64,000 bases of DNA, taken from contig JAITYX010000009.1 in assembly GCA_021018815.1 (NCBI GenBank), forward strand, positions 3,226,501 through 3,290,500, given 5' to 3'. This document shows, piece by piece, positions 10,504-23,345 of this stretch. Source of the stretch: Talinum fruticosum (Eukaryota > Streptophyta > Magnoliopsida > Caryophyllales > Talinaceae). The notes below the pieces were generated by a model. It searched no databases. It saw only the letters and a program-made list of their open reading frames with translations, and was not told the origin of the DNA. The position numbers and the translations under genes were made by a program. Position 1 is the first letter of the stretch, and the number at the start of each line of letters is the position of its first letter.

Positions 10504-10970
10504 TATACTTGTGGAGATACTCGACTTATCTTGGCTTGCTTCACTTGGCTAGTACCTTCATAAGTAGTAACCAGTGTGTCCCAGACTTCTTTGGCAATAT
10601 GACAAGTAGATAATCGGTTGTATTCTATCGAGTCAATTGCACATACATCGAGTGTGTTCATTGCCTTGAAGTTTTTTCGTATTTCTCGTTTTCTTCGATA
10701 GTTAACTCAAACTTCACCTTGGCTATTGTGTGAGTGCCTTCTATCTTGGTAGGAATGTAGTTCCCATTGTAGATGATGTTCCGGACATCTTCATCATAAT
10801 CCTGGATGAAGCACTCCATTATCTTCTTCCAGATGAGCGAAGTTTGATCCCTTGCACTTGGGTGGTCCGGTGAAAGATCTTCCTTAATTGAATTCTCCAT
10901 AGTTAAGAGCAATCGATCTTTAAACCGTGGATTATTAGTTCCTTTGAGAAGGCTATGATCTTATACCAAT
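10504..10970 (-). pseudogene. copia A gag, N-terminal UBN2-type domain, and primer-binding site
   Basis: On the minus strand the ORFs at 10658-10912 and 10504-10661 together encode a UBN2-type gag. It begins MENSIKEDL and includes the hallmark EVWDTL..TYEGTSQVK block, ending at the Tat1 insertion. The two ORFs are offset by a frameshift near 10660. Between gag and the LTR (about 10950-10970), TTGGTATAAGATCATAG is a decayed copia primer-binding site (consensus TGGTATCAGAGC, initiator-Met tRNA). Gag resumes at 735 on the other side of Tat1. Confidence 0.8.
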
Positions 10971-12185
10971 TGAAGATTTTCTCTTAAGAGTCTAAATCAC
11001 CCTAGAGGGGATGAATAGGGTGAGAAGGAAATTTTACAAAATAAGAGATTTTTCCGCAATGTTTAAGCTCGGAAAAACAGCTTCGAGTCTAGAATGAACT
11101 CGGAAAGACAAAACACATAAAATACGTGGAAACCCTCATGGGGCATAAAACCATGGACAATATCAATCCGGACACCAAGTCAAATCCACTATTTTGAATC
11201 CACAAAACACAAGGAATGACTCTTTCAAAATTACTCCCTTAAACAATTCAATATAGATTTTCCTAGACATAGAAATTCCCTTATTTGTTTTAATACTTCC
11301 TAACTGAGATAACCTTTATAGCTAGGGACAACTAAGTTGTGTTAACCCCGACAGCTCAGTCAAGGGATGTTACAAAGAGTTGAAGTAAGAGTGATTACAA
11401 GACTTCTTCTTTTCAACTCGGAAAGTAAGAAAACTTAAGTACTGATTTGAAAGCTAAAGATTGAGTGAGATCCGAATAAGTGTTTAGCAATTTGTTCGTC
11501 AATCTTAAAGTCTTGTAGGACAACTTCCATTTACACACAGCAAGGCATAGTAGTCGTTGTGATCGAATCTAGACTGGGAAGCCTCACTAGCCATTGTAAC
11601 GGATAGTCCGAGTCCAGTCATTGTAGATATGAATGTTGTGCTTTGGTCCTTGACTCAAAAGGTGGTCCAACCCACTAGTTGTGACTAAAATATGGGGTGG
11701 AAATAGCTATTAGGCTGAAAGTTGAAGTTTACTTGGATTTAGAAACAAACAACCTTGACATGGTGTCTAAGCATGTCCAAAAGCAAGTACTTTTCGTCTC
11801 CTGGTGTTTAACGGTTAGAAGTCTGGTTGCTTTTACTTTTTAAAATGAGATTACAATACTTTAATCAACATGTAAAAGCAAATCAAAATGGTACTCAAAG
11901 TATAAGAATACTTTGGTCCAAGATTGGAAAAGGATAAAAAATTAAGTCAAATAATTAAGCACTTAATTATTCTTAACTTGAATAAATGGAATTTTCGAAG
12001 TCTAATATTCAATAAGTTCTAAGTTATATTGAAGTTGTCGAAACCCGGAGATAAGTGTCTTACACAAGGAATGTCCTCTAACTAGGTTAGACAAGTATTG
12101 AAAACTTAAAGATGAGCTTCTTAAAGAGTGAGAATGACTTGAATTCAAAACCATAGAGAGATAGATTGTTATACCCGAGTCTTCA
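10971..12185 (-). repeat. copia A 5' LTR
   Basis: On the minus strand this LTR begins TGAAGACTCGGGTATAAC (at 12185) and ends AAAATCTTCA (at 10971), directly before the primer-binding site. It shares the CACCCTAGAGGGG..TGAATAGGGTGAGAAGG stretch with the LTRs at 47340 and 16570. Confidence 0.8.
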
Positions 12186-13439
12186 TTGGGAACCCAACTT
12201 TGAATAATTTTACGACAACTATGCTTCTAACTCTTCCTTTTTGTAAACTAAGTCTCGAGTTTGTTAAAATCTTTTCTTTTGTAAAGAGTTTGTGGACACT
12301 TGCTTTTGAAAAGTCTTTCCGGGCTCAGTCCTCTTTCTCACTTATAGAGTTGGACTGGGCTCAGCTTTTCCAAAAGAAAATTTTCTTAAAGAAATTTTTC
12401 TTCAATCCTTTTGGAAAGACTTTTATAAGATTTATGCTCATGTTCAGAGTTAAATCCCAAACCTTCTTTTCAAAATGAGAAACAATGAGTTCCTAGAAAA
12501 GATCAAAGTTTTCTAACCTTGAGTAAGTTTCAAAATCGAATTTTGAGACTCTTCCAACTTTTTCTTCAAAAGCTCATTCTCGAATTTCAGGTTTTCAAAC
12601 TCAGCCTAATTATCTTATGAGTTGGTCTTAAGTACCTTGATACCGAGTATCGGTTTTTCCAAATCATTTTTTAAAAATACATTCTCGGTTTCTAAAGACT
12701 CATATTTTTCTTGAAAGAGCGTAGAAGCAAAATTAGACTTTTCCTTTAATATGAAACTATACTTGGCAAGATCTTCTTTAAAAAAAAAAAAAAAAAGAAA
12801 GTAGTTAATTACATCCAGAGGATCAGCTTCGCAATATCTGATGAGCCTTCTTCTTACTTAGTTTCGAGTCTAAATTAGTCATCGCCATTGGACACTTAGA
12901 CTCATCCTCGGTGTCTTCTTCGTCTTTTGACTCATTTTCACTCCATGTAGCCACCATGGCCTTCTTCTTCATGTAGTCTCTTTTCCTTTTCGGGTAGTCT
13001 TTGATATGTGTTCCTTGCTACCACATTCAAACCACTCGTAATTTTTACTAGAAGAAGAATTAGGAGAGAAAGTTGCTTTTACCTTTTCTCGTCTCATCTA
13101 AGAACCTTAGGTTTAGGCTTTTGTGCCATTTTTGCACTTCATCGTCTTCTTAAAGCCTCCGGCAATTAGTACCGTTGGGTCCTCTTCGAGTCGAGCTACT
13201 AGGACTCGGTCCAGCTTCTTCCGAGGCCATTAAAGTGACATTTCTTCTTGAACCGACCTTAGTCTCCTCTTGTTGGAGATTTTAGCTCATGGTTCATAAG
13301 TTCTCAATAACCTCATCTAGCTTTAGTTTGCCAAGGTCTTGTGCTTCTTCAATTGCTTTCACTTTTGGACTCCATTTTTTCTTGGGTAGGTACCTTAGAA
13401 GCTTCCTTACCACTTCTTCATTGACATCTTCTTACCGAG
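12186..13439 (-). pseudogene. copia B gag, C-terminal coiled-coil and acidic region
   Basis: On the minus strand this reads as gag in broken frames. A KKKAMVATWSENES-type acidic block lies at 12880-12985. A decayed cysteine knuckle region is near 13010-13060. A Glu/Lys/Leu-rich coiled-coil stretch (KYESLETENVFLKNDLEK and similar) covers about 12530-12780, as in Sirevirus gag proteins. An A17 run lies at 12781-12797. It is the continuation of the gag piece at 16283-16560, split by a solo LTR. At 12186 it stops abruptly at the outer end of the copia A LTR. Confidence 0.7.
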
Positions 13440-14537
13440 TGTAACGCCCCAAACCCATAATCACCGGTTTTAGACTAAGCAAGACGCTAGCCGATGATTA
13501 GCGCAGCGGAAAGTAGGTCGGGGCATTACCGCCGCCCTTACCGAGAGGAAAGGGCAAGGCTATAATAATAGATACGTTTCTAACCCTGGTTACTTGCTTT
13601 TGCCACTAACATAAAGCATAAACTTTAACTTGTACGAAGATTAAGCATAAGTATAGACTACGATCCGGTAAACTACGACAACGGCACTTAACCCTTGATA
13701 CTCCAACTAGGTTGTCACTTGCGAGCCTCTAAGTCCTTAACGGACCTTTGCTTCAAATCTTCCACACCTTTACCTAAAACAAAACAAGAAAACATTTTCG
13801 AAATGTGAGCCGAAGCTCAATACGTTCACTATCATGCGGTAAAATAATAGTTATGAAGTAATTGAGTTGAGCGCATGCATTTCAATTCATTTGTAAATGA
13901 GGGAGAGTGAACAATGTAAAATTGTTGCTAATTGATTATCTGAATGGATCCCTTTACGATCATCGGGTTTCCCTAAACGCATGTGCACACACCCGGACCG
14001 ATCGGATAGTCCGGTTGAAGGCGGTTAACCGTTACGGGGTTACCAACCTGGATATTGGGCGTACCAAATAATGGCACTTGATGGGCGGGTCCATATTAAT
14101 GATGGCAATATTATTTGCAAACAATTCTTTATTGTTGTTAATGACGGCCATATCCGGCCTTGATTTGTAAATAAAACATTGAAGGGCACGATCAATGAAC
14201 GTACCTTGAGTTGATATCCCTTCTTCTTTTTCTTTATGGGCGGAATCCGGATGAACGCACGACGCTGATGCTTGATGACCTTAATTAAGGATAAAAAGTT
14301 TTATTATTATTAAACTAAATTTTTATGGCTTATTTATTAAATCATTTCAAAATCGTTTGAAATGAAAACTAATAAGGTTAGCTTCTACTAAAGTATATTA
14401 AGATTATCTTTAATTTATATGACTGATTATCTTATTTTGTACAATGCAAGCATAACTATATATGTATGCATCTATTTACAACACTTTAAAGTATACGTAT
14501 GGCTTTCTTCTAAACACATACATAAATATATTTACAC

Positions 14538-14608
<71 letters not shown>

Positions 14609-16282
14609 GTGGTAACCTCAAATATACATAATTCTCATCTAAATGATGCATTGAACACTAACTCCATTAGTTATCTTATTACATAAATATCTTCATTCAT
14701 TCTTTTATATACTTGTTTTCTAAGCTTTCTAACCTTATTTTATTTTATAAGGGCATACTAATTCCCCAAAGATGTCCATTCCTCACATTTCGGTTTCATA
14801 AACCGCCCATAATTAGTTATCATCCTCATCCTCAATCTGTCTTTTAATCTCTTCATTAAGTTAAATAACCATGTAAACTAATCAAAAGTAATTCCTAACT
14901 CAGAATTACTTCCTGAGTGTCCTTTACACGAAATTGTCCATAAATACCCTTCATACAGGGATTTGTCCATAAATGTCCTTCATACGGGTATTGTCCATGG
15001 TTCTTCAATTTTCAGTATATCCAAATTTGACCAATTTTTCCATGCATCATTTACATACATACCATAATCAAATTTAATCTCCAAACAGAAAATGAATAAC
15101 TAATTACAACTTAAATGCTTAAATTAAAAGAATGAAGAACTGAATCGAAAAATTATCCTAAGAAATTTAATTAACAAAACTGAATTTGGAAATTTTACCC
15201 TAGCCGATTTAGATGGAGGAGGTTAGTTTAAGAGGGGTTTTTGTGATGTTTGAAGGTTGGAGAGTTGAAGACCCGGGCTAATGAAACCGAGCAGTCGGCC
15301 GCGGCCAGCGGTCGGCCAGGAGTGACGAATGGCGCCGGTGGCCGGCAGAGCGGCCGAGGCCGGACAGGGCTACAGGCCGGAGAAGCCGCGACCACTAGGC
15401 GAAACCGGTAGAACAGGCGCAAACTCGGGCAGAGAGGGGAGTAGGGACGATGGTGTACTAGGGTTTGATGGCTGGGACGGTGACAAGGTGGCGGTTAAGG
15501 CGTGAGCCGACGGTGGCGAGCGGTGGTTCGCTGGCGTTGGGCGGCGACCGAACAGGATACCGAGAGGAGTATAGGAGTATCGTGGTGGTGGTTGGCAGTT
15601 CGGGTTCTTGGTGATGACAGGTGGTGTTGATGGTGGCGTTGAACTCGGGGTGGCCGGAGCAAGGTCGCCGCGGTGGGCAGCAGGCGGTGGCGGTGACGGT
15701 GGAGATGGGGAGAAGGTCCTGCGTGCGGGTGTCGGGGCTGGAGAGAGGAGAGGGAGGTTGTGAGTCGAGTAATTAGGTTTAAGAAATGAAGCCTTAGGTT
15801 TCTCTTAAGGTTTTATACTCCCTTGTGTCTCCTCTTGCAATGGGCCATCCGACCCGGCTTAATTTCCTGGCCCAGTTAGGATCCTAATCCAATTTCTAAT
15901 CCTCATCTACTTCCTAATCCTCCAAACTTATTATTATCTTGCTCAATAAACTTATTCTAATCTAGGAATTTTATTTTTAGCACTATTAAGTTTATAGAAA
16001 TTATATTAGTTTTATTTATTTAAGAATTTTTAGAACCCAAAATAAATTAGTCACGTAATAGTGTTAATTATCTTTTAAATCATTGAAATTTATAGAGTAT
16101 GTTTGTGCGTCGTCGTTGTCATCATCCGGTTCCTGCATTTTAAACAGCATTGACAGATATATATATATACATATGTACACACACATGTGTAATATGAAAA
16201 TATTTGGAATTTGAAATGCACGCGCTCATGCTAATCTTGAATGTATTTAAGTTAATTATTTTCTTAGGGACGGGGTGTTACA
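13440..16282 (-). mobile_element. solo LTR, TGTAAC..GTTACA type (gypsy Tekay/Del-like), 2.84 kb
   Basis: The ends are TGTAACGCCCC and GGGGTGTTACA, flanked by an exact 5-bp duplication CCGAG (13435-13439 and 16283-16287). No interior or second LTR is present, so it is a solo LTR. Long LTRs starting TGTAACACCCC are typical of the plant chromovirus Tekay/Del lineage; that assignment is by recall. By comparison with the inverted copy at 32387-35369 it reads on the minus strand: TATA-like region, a GC-rich 500-bp segment (about 15240-15760), a (TA)n tract and a UUCG hairpin (13805-13818). Confidence 0.8.
14542..14602. repeat. (TA)n microsatellite in the TGTAAC-type LTR
   Basis: About 30 TA units. 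The inverted copy of this LTR has (AC)n next to a longer (TA)n at the same place (34105-34252), so the tract expands differently in each copy. Confidence 0.95.
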
Positions 16283-16569
16283 CCGAGAGATTTGAGATTG
16301 TTTACAATCTCAGTAAACCTAACGTACATCTTGGTGATGCTCTCATCAAGCTCCATCATGAATAGTTTGTATTTATGTAGATATTGGTTGATCCCGATCT
16401 ACCTAACTTGGCTTGTACCTTCGTATGTGGTCACCAAGGTGTCCCATACTTATTTTGTTGTGTCCCAGGCTGAGACCTTTAACTTGGGTGGCCTTGTGAA
16501 AGATCTTCCTTCATCGAGTTCTCCATTTTGTTAAACTATGATCTTTATACCTTCGATTCCGATACTAAT
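16283..16569 (-). pseudogene. copia B gag N-terminal part and primer-binding site
   Basis: On the minus strand it encodes the start of a UBN2-type gag (MENSMKE-like start near 16525) and a KLFMMELDESITKMYVRF-type block next to the solo LTR. Near 16550-16569, ATTAGTATCGGAATCGAAGG is a decayed copia primer-binding site that abuts the LTR end. Stops and frameshifts are present. Confidence 0.65.
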
Positions 16570-17859
16570 TGAAAATTCAATATGGAGAAGTAAATCGCCA
16601 TAGAGGGTGAGGGTGAATAGGGTGTTTTGAAAATTTAGCAGAAATTGAGTTCTTGTGAACTGAGTACTCAAAAAGTTAAGAAGAGTTCAAGCGTTAGCTC
16701 ATTTTGAAGATGGGATCGATCCGGAGTGACTCGGACACATAGAGAAAATAAGACAGAAAGATTTTACACGAAAACCATCTTGGGGCGAGAAAACCTCGGA
16801 TAGTGCTTAATCCAAGTACTTAGTCAAATCCACTAATTGAACCCACAATTTCAATGAATTTAACTACCCGATTTGTTCCCCAACAAATCTAATACAATTT
16901 TTCCAAGCTCGAAGTTTCCTTATCCGACCCAGTACTTGGAAGTTGAACTTATCTATCAACTTGGGATAACTGAGTTAAAGTTCCCTTAACAACTCAGTCA
17001 AGAGAAATAGCGTTTAGAGAAGTAAAGAATTAATTACAAGATTTCTCACTTAAAATTACAACTCATAAAATAAGAATAAGAAGTAGGAGTTGTATGATAG
17101 AGATTTGTATGATATAATCAACTCTCTTGTGTGTTGAAACTTGTGCTAAGGCTTCCTTCAATAGTCCGCCCTTGAGAAGTAGTTATTGAGTCTTCAACAT
17201 CTTTCAACTGGAGCATCTAAGACTGAGTCACTTAGTCGTTGTAATGGATAATATGAGGGCTCGGTTTTTTAACATCTTGAAATAGTAGTTGTATCTTAGT
17301 CCTAGCTTCTAACAACTCTTTTACCAACTCTTTACACTAGAATTTCATATAGAAAAAATCATTAGACTCGAAACAATACATTACCCAAAATAGGAACAAA
17401 AATAGTCGTGAGTTAGTTCTAGGCAATTTCAAGCCTTTTGGCTTTTCCGTCTGCGGACTTCAACCATAACAATGAAGCCTTTGTTTTTGGATTTTTTTAA
17501 ATAATTAACTTTAAAAACACATGCAAAAACAATATATAAAATGGTTCTAAAAGTATAAAAATACTTTGTTCCATAATTAGATTAGGGATTAGTCTAAATA
17601 AAGCGTTTGAGACCAATTATGCTTAATCTATTAATTTAAAATTTTTAAAGTCTAATATTCAATATATTCATATTCCGGATATGTCAAAACTCATATAAAA
17701 TATGCAATATGTTTAAAATGAATGAGTTTATGATATACTAAGATATTTTTTAATTACGCAGACAAGACAAATTACATCATAATGTTTCGGGTTTTAATTA
17801 TTACTTACCCTTTTAATTTCATATCTTCTCATGATGATTGCCATAATAAACTTGACAAG
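16570..17859 (-). repeat. copia B 5' LTR, part 1
   Basis: Starts at the primer-binding site (TGAAAATTCAATATGG in plus orientation) and runs to the Tat2 insertion. The remaining outer part is at 39749-40172. It shares the AGAGGGTGAGGGTGAATAGGGTG block with other LTRs of this family. Confidence 0.75.
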
Positions 17860-19838
17860 TGTAGACACCTAAAATGTGTTATCCTTATCTCTTTTATTTT
17901 TGTAATTTATTTTGTGGGCCCGATGATGAAATCCCGAGTCCCGCTTGAGGATTTGGATCACGGATGGTATTCGATTGGTGTGACGGAAGCCGATAAACCA
18001 CAAAAACCTTTAGCCCCAAATAAATAGCCTTTTGCCTTGGTTCGGTCCAAAATCCTTTTCTTTCGGACGATCCATGCCCGGGTCAAACCTCTAGAGTGAA
18101 CGGAAGTCCGGCGCCGCATACAAGGAGATTCTAGGCTCAAAACACCGCGTTTCAACACCGGCGTCCAACTCAAACACGGAGTGAAGACATCAAAACGATG
18201 TCATGTTCGGCGCCGTGTTTGATGATCAAAAGCATCAAAACGCTGCATATTTCTCCAAAACAGTCCACCCGAGACATGGAGCCTACTTCCTCAAAAGGCG
18301 ATGTTTATGTTTGATGTCGCGCACCGGGCTCCATTTCACATAAAGCACTCGTGTTTTATCCGGAGTCTTGCTGCAACACGGAAGAAGCTCGAGGACCCAA
18401 AATGATGTCGTCTTGGCGAAGCAGCCCATCCCGGATCCGGTTCTATCCTTTGATTTTTGGTTCGGTTTTTGTGATTCTCCAACCGGTTCATGCCTTATTC
18501 TGACGACCGATTAAATGAAAAACCGTAGGTCATTTTGTGACCTAACCCTCTCATATAAATAGAGATCTTATGCTCTTATTTTGAAGAGGTTCATTCCTAA
18601 GCTCTACGTTCTCGAAACCTAATTAAGAGCTACCGAATACACCCGTCCGCATTCCGATATCTTGATTTCTTTTCATCCTAACTTCATCATACTTCCTACA
18701 TTTGAACTCTAATCCTCCATTGATCACATATAACTTTTTCCTTACCTACACTCGGAGTTCACAAAAAGCCTATTCAATTCACCATTGTCGCACGGTTAGA
18801 TCTAGATCAAAAGGTGAGACAACCTAAGGGCACTAATCCGGCTTTTGCTACGGTTTATTTATTTTATGTTTTTACTGCTTCCTATATTATGCAGAAACTT
18901 TGTATTGCATTTAATTCGTCCCCACCCGATGTAATTTTTTATTTCCTCGCTTTCGTTTCTTTTCGCTTTTCTTTTCTTTCTTCATCGCTTTCGTTTATCG
19001 CTTTTATATTTTCTTTCATCGCTTTCGTTAGCATGCTTTGGTTGCCTTTATTTTCACATCTAATTATGTTGTGCGCTTGTGTTTAATATATCATTTAAAT
19101 TCACTACTCAAACTAGTAAAAGTCGTCGTTTGATAGGCGAACGGAAGGGCTTATCCCTACGTTACGTCCCTCGCCCCGAATCCAATTCTCGGTTCTAGAC
19201 CAATGGAGTTATTTTTAATCTCTTCCAAGTTTAGTTTTCCCATACTAATAATGGAAGAGTATTTTTTTATTTTATTTTTGTTAGTTTTTATTCCTAAAAC
19301 CGACTAGCGACTCCTATTTTTCATTGATTTTTCTTAATCGCCTCTCGCTTATTTTTGACTAAGAATAAAAAAGGGAGGGTTTTCTAGATTTGCCAACCAG
19401 GCTAGAGGTCGAGGGTGACCACCTCGGTCATGGCCCTTGGCGACGTCGCAGACCACACGGTGCTGGCTTTCGCCGGCGCCGAGTGGTCGGTAAGTGAGGT
19501 TTGGGTCCAAACCGGTGATTTTCACACCGGCTTGGCCCTAAAGCCTCACGGCAGAGCCAATCAAACCCTAATTTATTTTTAGTTTTAGTTGTGAAATAAT
19601 ATCCTGAGATTTTTGAAAATAATTTCTAATATAAAATAATTAATAAAATCACCATTTAATCCTATTTAATTTATTCTAACTTAGTTTGTAAAATTCGGAA
19701 ATCTAAATAAGAGGTTCATCCCCACTTTCAAAAGTCAATCTTCAAAACCCTAAATCATTCCCATCTTCAAAAGAAAAATTTAAAAACCCGCCAATTCACG
19801 GGAAGCTCGGGGCCCCCAAGGGGGCCGTGGTTCCTACT
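17860..19838 (+). repeat. Tat2 5' LTR
   Basis: Begins TGTAGACACCTAAAATGTGT and ends TTCCTACT just before the primer-binding site. Promoter palindrome TAGGTCATTTTGTGACCTA at about 18527-18545, TATA box TATAAATAG near 18554. The inverted repeat after the TATA box is decayed here. Confidence 0.9.
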
Positions 19839-19839
19839 A

Positions 19840-19858
19840 TGGTGACTCCACTGGGAAT
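19840..19858 (+). promoter_or_regulatory. Tat2 primer-binding site
   Basis: TGGTGACTCCACTGGGAAT directly after the 5' LTR, matching the Tat1 site at 3691. Primer tRNA not determined. Confidence 0.65.
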
Positions 19859-21250
19859 AATTACTTATTAAGAGGGAAAAACTTGAAAATTTGAGTAGTG
19901 AGTTTTCATAATATATTTGCATTAGGCATCCCGCATTTAGGTAACCTTGGACATAGTTTATTTTTATGTTGTTAGACCATCGGGCTTTAGATTTTAAGAA
20001 AATTTTTGAAGGGGTTCGAACTACTAACCCGGATGGGCCCAACTAGGATTGATTGTCGTGGAAGGCGGTACATCTTCCCTCATAGCACGAGCTCTTGGCT
20101 TACCAAGAGGCACCGAGAATTTATGCTTTTTCTTGTTGTGTATGCCACGGAGGACTAAATTCTCGGACTATGAGACATCATGTGTCCTACCTAGATTTTA
20201 ACCCTCTTTTGACCATAGACCCTTGGTTGTTAGGTGGCACCTTGTTCCTTCATTTGCATTCTTGGATGACTGTGATTATTTTTAGGTTTAATCATCTACT
20301 TGTGAGCCTTTAGGAATAGGAGATGAGTGTTGATTAGCCGTTGCATGGGTGCAAATAAAATATCATAATAAATTTTCTAAAGTCGGTCCATTATGTACAT
20401 TGTAGCCAAAAGCCAAAAACTACCTTTCCCTTTTAGGTTGGTCCATTAATTGCATTTCCGAGTCATCGTAAAATCTTTCTTTCTTTAGGCAATCGAAGTC
20501 TAGGCGGTTATTGTAGGTTAGCCTGAAGCGTCCTACCAAGAACCCCTCTTTCTCTTCGGTCAGTCAGTCTTTTGATTTTTAACCTTTTTATTTTCTTTAT
20601 TTCCATTTTGCATTTTCATCTTTTATTTAGCCAAAATAAAATTCATGTCAAATTAGGTGAGTCCATTTTGTATTTTTGATTTTTTATTTAGTCAAAATAA
20701 AATTCATCTCAAATTAGTTGAGTCCATTTTGCATTTTCTTCTTTCATTTAGCCAAAATAAAATTCATCTCAAATTAGGTGAGTCCACTCTGTATTTTTCA
20801 TTTTTCATTTTTCATTTTTCATTTAGCCAAAACAAAATTCATTTTAAATTAGGTGAGTCAATTTGCATTTTTCATTTTTCATTTAGCCAAAATAAATCTA
20901 TATTCAAATTAGGTGAGTGTATTTCGCATTTAGCAAAAATATAATTCATCCCAAGTTAGGTGGGTCCACTTGCATTTTTCTTTTTCATTTAACCAAAACA
21001 AATTTATCTTCAATTAGGAACAATCATTTATGCATTCAAATTATGCATTAACCAAATCACAAAAACATTCCAAATTAATCATAAGCATCATTGCATTACA
21101 TTTGTTTCTACATTCTTTATGTGCATCCAAAATAAAAAGCATTCCTAGTTCCTTCAGGTCTCGCGCTTAAGCCCCTTCCTCCCAAAAGTGGTATTCCTTT
21201 ACATGGTCGTAAGCCTCATCCTTTGGGCTGCAAAATAGGGAAGTCTACTA
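19859..21250 (+). repeat. Tat2 untranslated leader
   Basis: Non-coding, homologous to the Tat1 leader (3709-4850). A minisatellite occupies 20585-21030. Coding-like sequence starts near 21300. Confidence 0.7.
20585..21030 (+). repeat. Tat2 leader minisatellite
   Basis: Units consist of TTTTCATTTAGCCAAAATAA then ATTCATCTCAAATTAGGTGAGTCC. The GTGAGT marker recurs near 20658, 20718, 20779, 20853, 20913 and 20960, so the period varies between about 47 and 75 bp. Differences in length come mostly from extra CATTTTT copies. Confidence 0.8.
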
Positions 21251-21299
21251 TAATTGAGTATCATCGAACCCGAGCTCCAAAAGGTTAGAATGACTCAAC

Positions 21300-22520
21300 A
21301 AGGTGTCCAGCAAATCTTTCCCCGCTTTGCACCTTGTTCTATACCACGATCTACACCAAGTGCAACTTACCTTGGTGCATAGCACACTAGTTCGATCTAT
21401 TTTCCGTCGTAGGACAATACCTAAAAAGAACTCCCCTCTAATGGACAGAACACCGGAACAATCTTCTATCCTTGCCTTGCTCAATGAAACCTCGACCAAA
21501 ATGAAACCTCGGATTAAGGCTTGGGATAAGAAAATAGAGTTCATATCGGACACTCTCAAAGCTATCCTAAAAGTTATTGAGGATAATAAGAAAGATGAGG
21601 AAGAAGAATAGTTATGAGGAGGAGGTCCTCCACCTCCACCTAGTCCATCTCCTCTAGGCAGTCCCAAGCATGAATCAAAGCATGATCTAAGTATAGATCG
21701 GACGGAACAATGTTAAGGTAGTCATCCATGTTCAGCAATCACTACTTTGACCATAAGGGATTCACTTCCATCCCCAAAGGGAAGCTACCCCTAAGTTCAC
21801 AATGCCCGACATAAAATTTTCAGGTTCCGAGAATCCCCATCACCATGTTCGCAACTTCATAGGAGCAATGACTCTTAAGAACATACCAAAAGACACTTAC
21901 CACATCATCTTTTCATGAACCTTTGACACCGACGTAATGAAGTGGTATAACGCAATTGACCCGCTCAAGGTCACCAATTGGCCTCGATCCGTGTAAGGAG
22001 TTTCTACACAAATACTCCTATAAGATTAAACTACCTATTACACTTAGAGATTTGGAGTTGATCAAGCAAGGAGAGAAAGAAAGCTTTATAGACTTTCTCA
22101 CCGGATGGAGGGCAAAGGCTGCCCACATAGTAGTTCGACCTTCCTAAAAGGACCAAATACGGATCATTGTGAAGAACCTTCAACCTTCCTACAATCAAGC
22201 ACTTCAAATTTCTACCTTTCATGAGTTTCTTAGCCCTTAGAGATGCTGGCATGCTGATAGAAGAAGAACTATCTACCACGACCATAAAAGTCATGACTGG
22301 GCATAGAGGTAATTATCAGTCTAAAGATAAGAAAACGTCCAACCAAGGCAATACTAGCGAGGGTGCGGATGTCAATGCCCTCAATAGGTATAATGACTAC
22401 ACTCCAATTGATACCACATATGCTTAAGCCCTTGATCGCCTATTAGCTAAAGGAAAAATAGAATTGCCACCTACAAGAGTAGAATCGAAACCGCAAAACA
22501 GATCTAAACCCTAGGACGTA
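21300..22520 (+). pseudogene. Tat2 gag (degenerate)
   Basis: The ORF at 21303-21611 is an N-terminal, charged segment ending in a run of Glu. After a non-coding gap, the retrotransposon gag core is readable from about 21900 (DVMKWYNAI) through 21990-22145 (LRDLELIKQGEKESFIDFLT, then WRAKAAHI) and 22150-22425 (ALRDAGMLIEEEL). The ALDRLLAKGKIELPP stretch near 22440 is typical of the Tat gag C-terminal part. Several stops and frame changes separate these blocks, so no full-length protein can be made. Gag would form the virus-like particle. Confidence 0.75.
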
Positions 22521-23099
22521 GAAAATTTCGCATATATCATCGTGCATGAGGACACGATACCGAGTAATGCTGGATGTTCAAGAACAAGCTAGAGAGCATG
22601 TTTCGCAATGGTCAACTCCATCTCCCTAAGGTCACTCGAAACCAAGCAACAACAAAAATCCTTTCAGCGATACCTTAGCCATATTCTCTTAACCCATTCT
22701 AGGTCAATGGGACCCATCTCGTCTTCATTTCAAGACATCAATGCATTCAAACCACTTCTTAACTTGCCTTCTCTAGACCCGTAAGTCCATCGATTGTGGG
22801 TAAGTGATGAAGAAGACGTGTACGAAACCAAAGATGACAATGACGACGACTTTTGGGGCACACCACCCTTAGAAGAAGAAGACTTTTAGGGAGAACGAAA
22901 GAATCCGAAATACAATTCCTTACTAGATATGGATGACATAATGCACTCGTACGTCCACAATAGACTCAAGAAGCCCCAAAAGAACTCGAAGTTGTTAAAG
23001 AAGAAGATCCAATCTTGAAACAGACTTCCAAAATTAAAAGTTGACATCTCTATCTAGTAACTCATATATACTTCCCAAAACACGAAGCGGGCCTAAATT

Positions 23100-23345
23100 G
23101 ACGCACTTAGCGAAATTGAGGTCTCTCCCGAAACCATGCTTAAGGAAGTAGTAGGATGGGTCAATAGTAGGGACGGAACCATTACCTTTGACCGGAAAGA
23201 TCTCTCCGAAGAAGGCATTACACACAACAATTTCCTTTACTTAACCATAACTTGCCTTAAGAAGTTCATTCCCCAAACATTAATAGATAACGGATCAGCT
23301 CGTGAACGTTTGTCCCTGGAGGACCGCCGGAAGGTTGGGTATTAG
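23100..23345 (+). pseudogene. Tat2 aspartic protease (degenerate)
   Basis: The frame reads FDRKDLSEEGITHNNFLYLT and then the active-site region LIDNGSA at about 23280-23300. The DNGSA variant of the retroviral D(T/S)G motif is standard for plant Tat protease. The next part of the flap region is broken (a stop at 23345 and a shift where the family has the NVCP stretch). It would have cleaved the Gag-Pol polyprotein. Confidence 0.7.
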
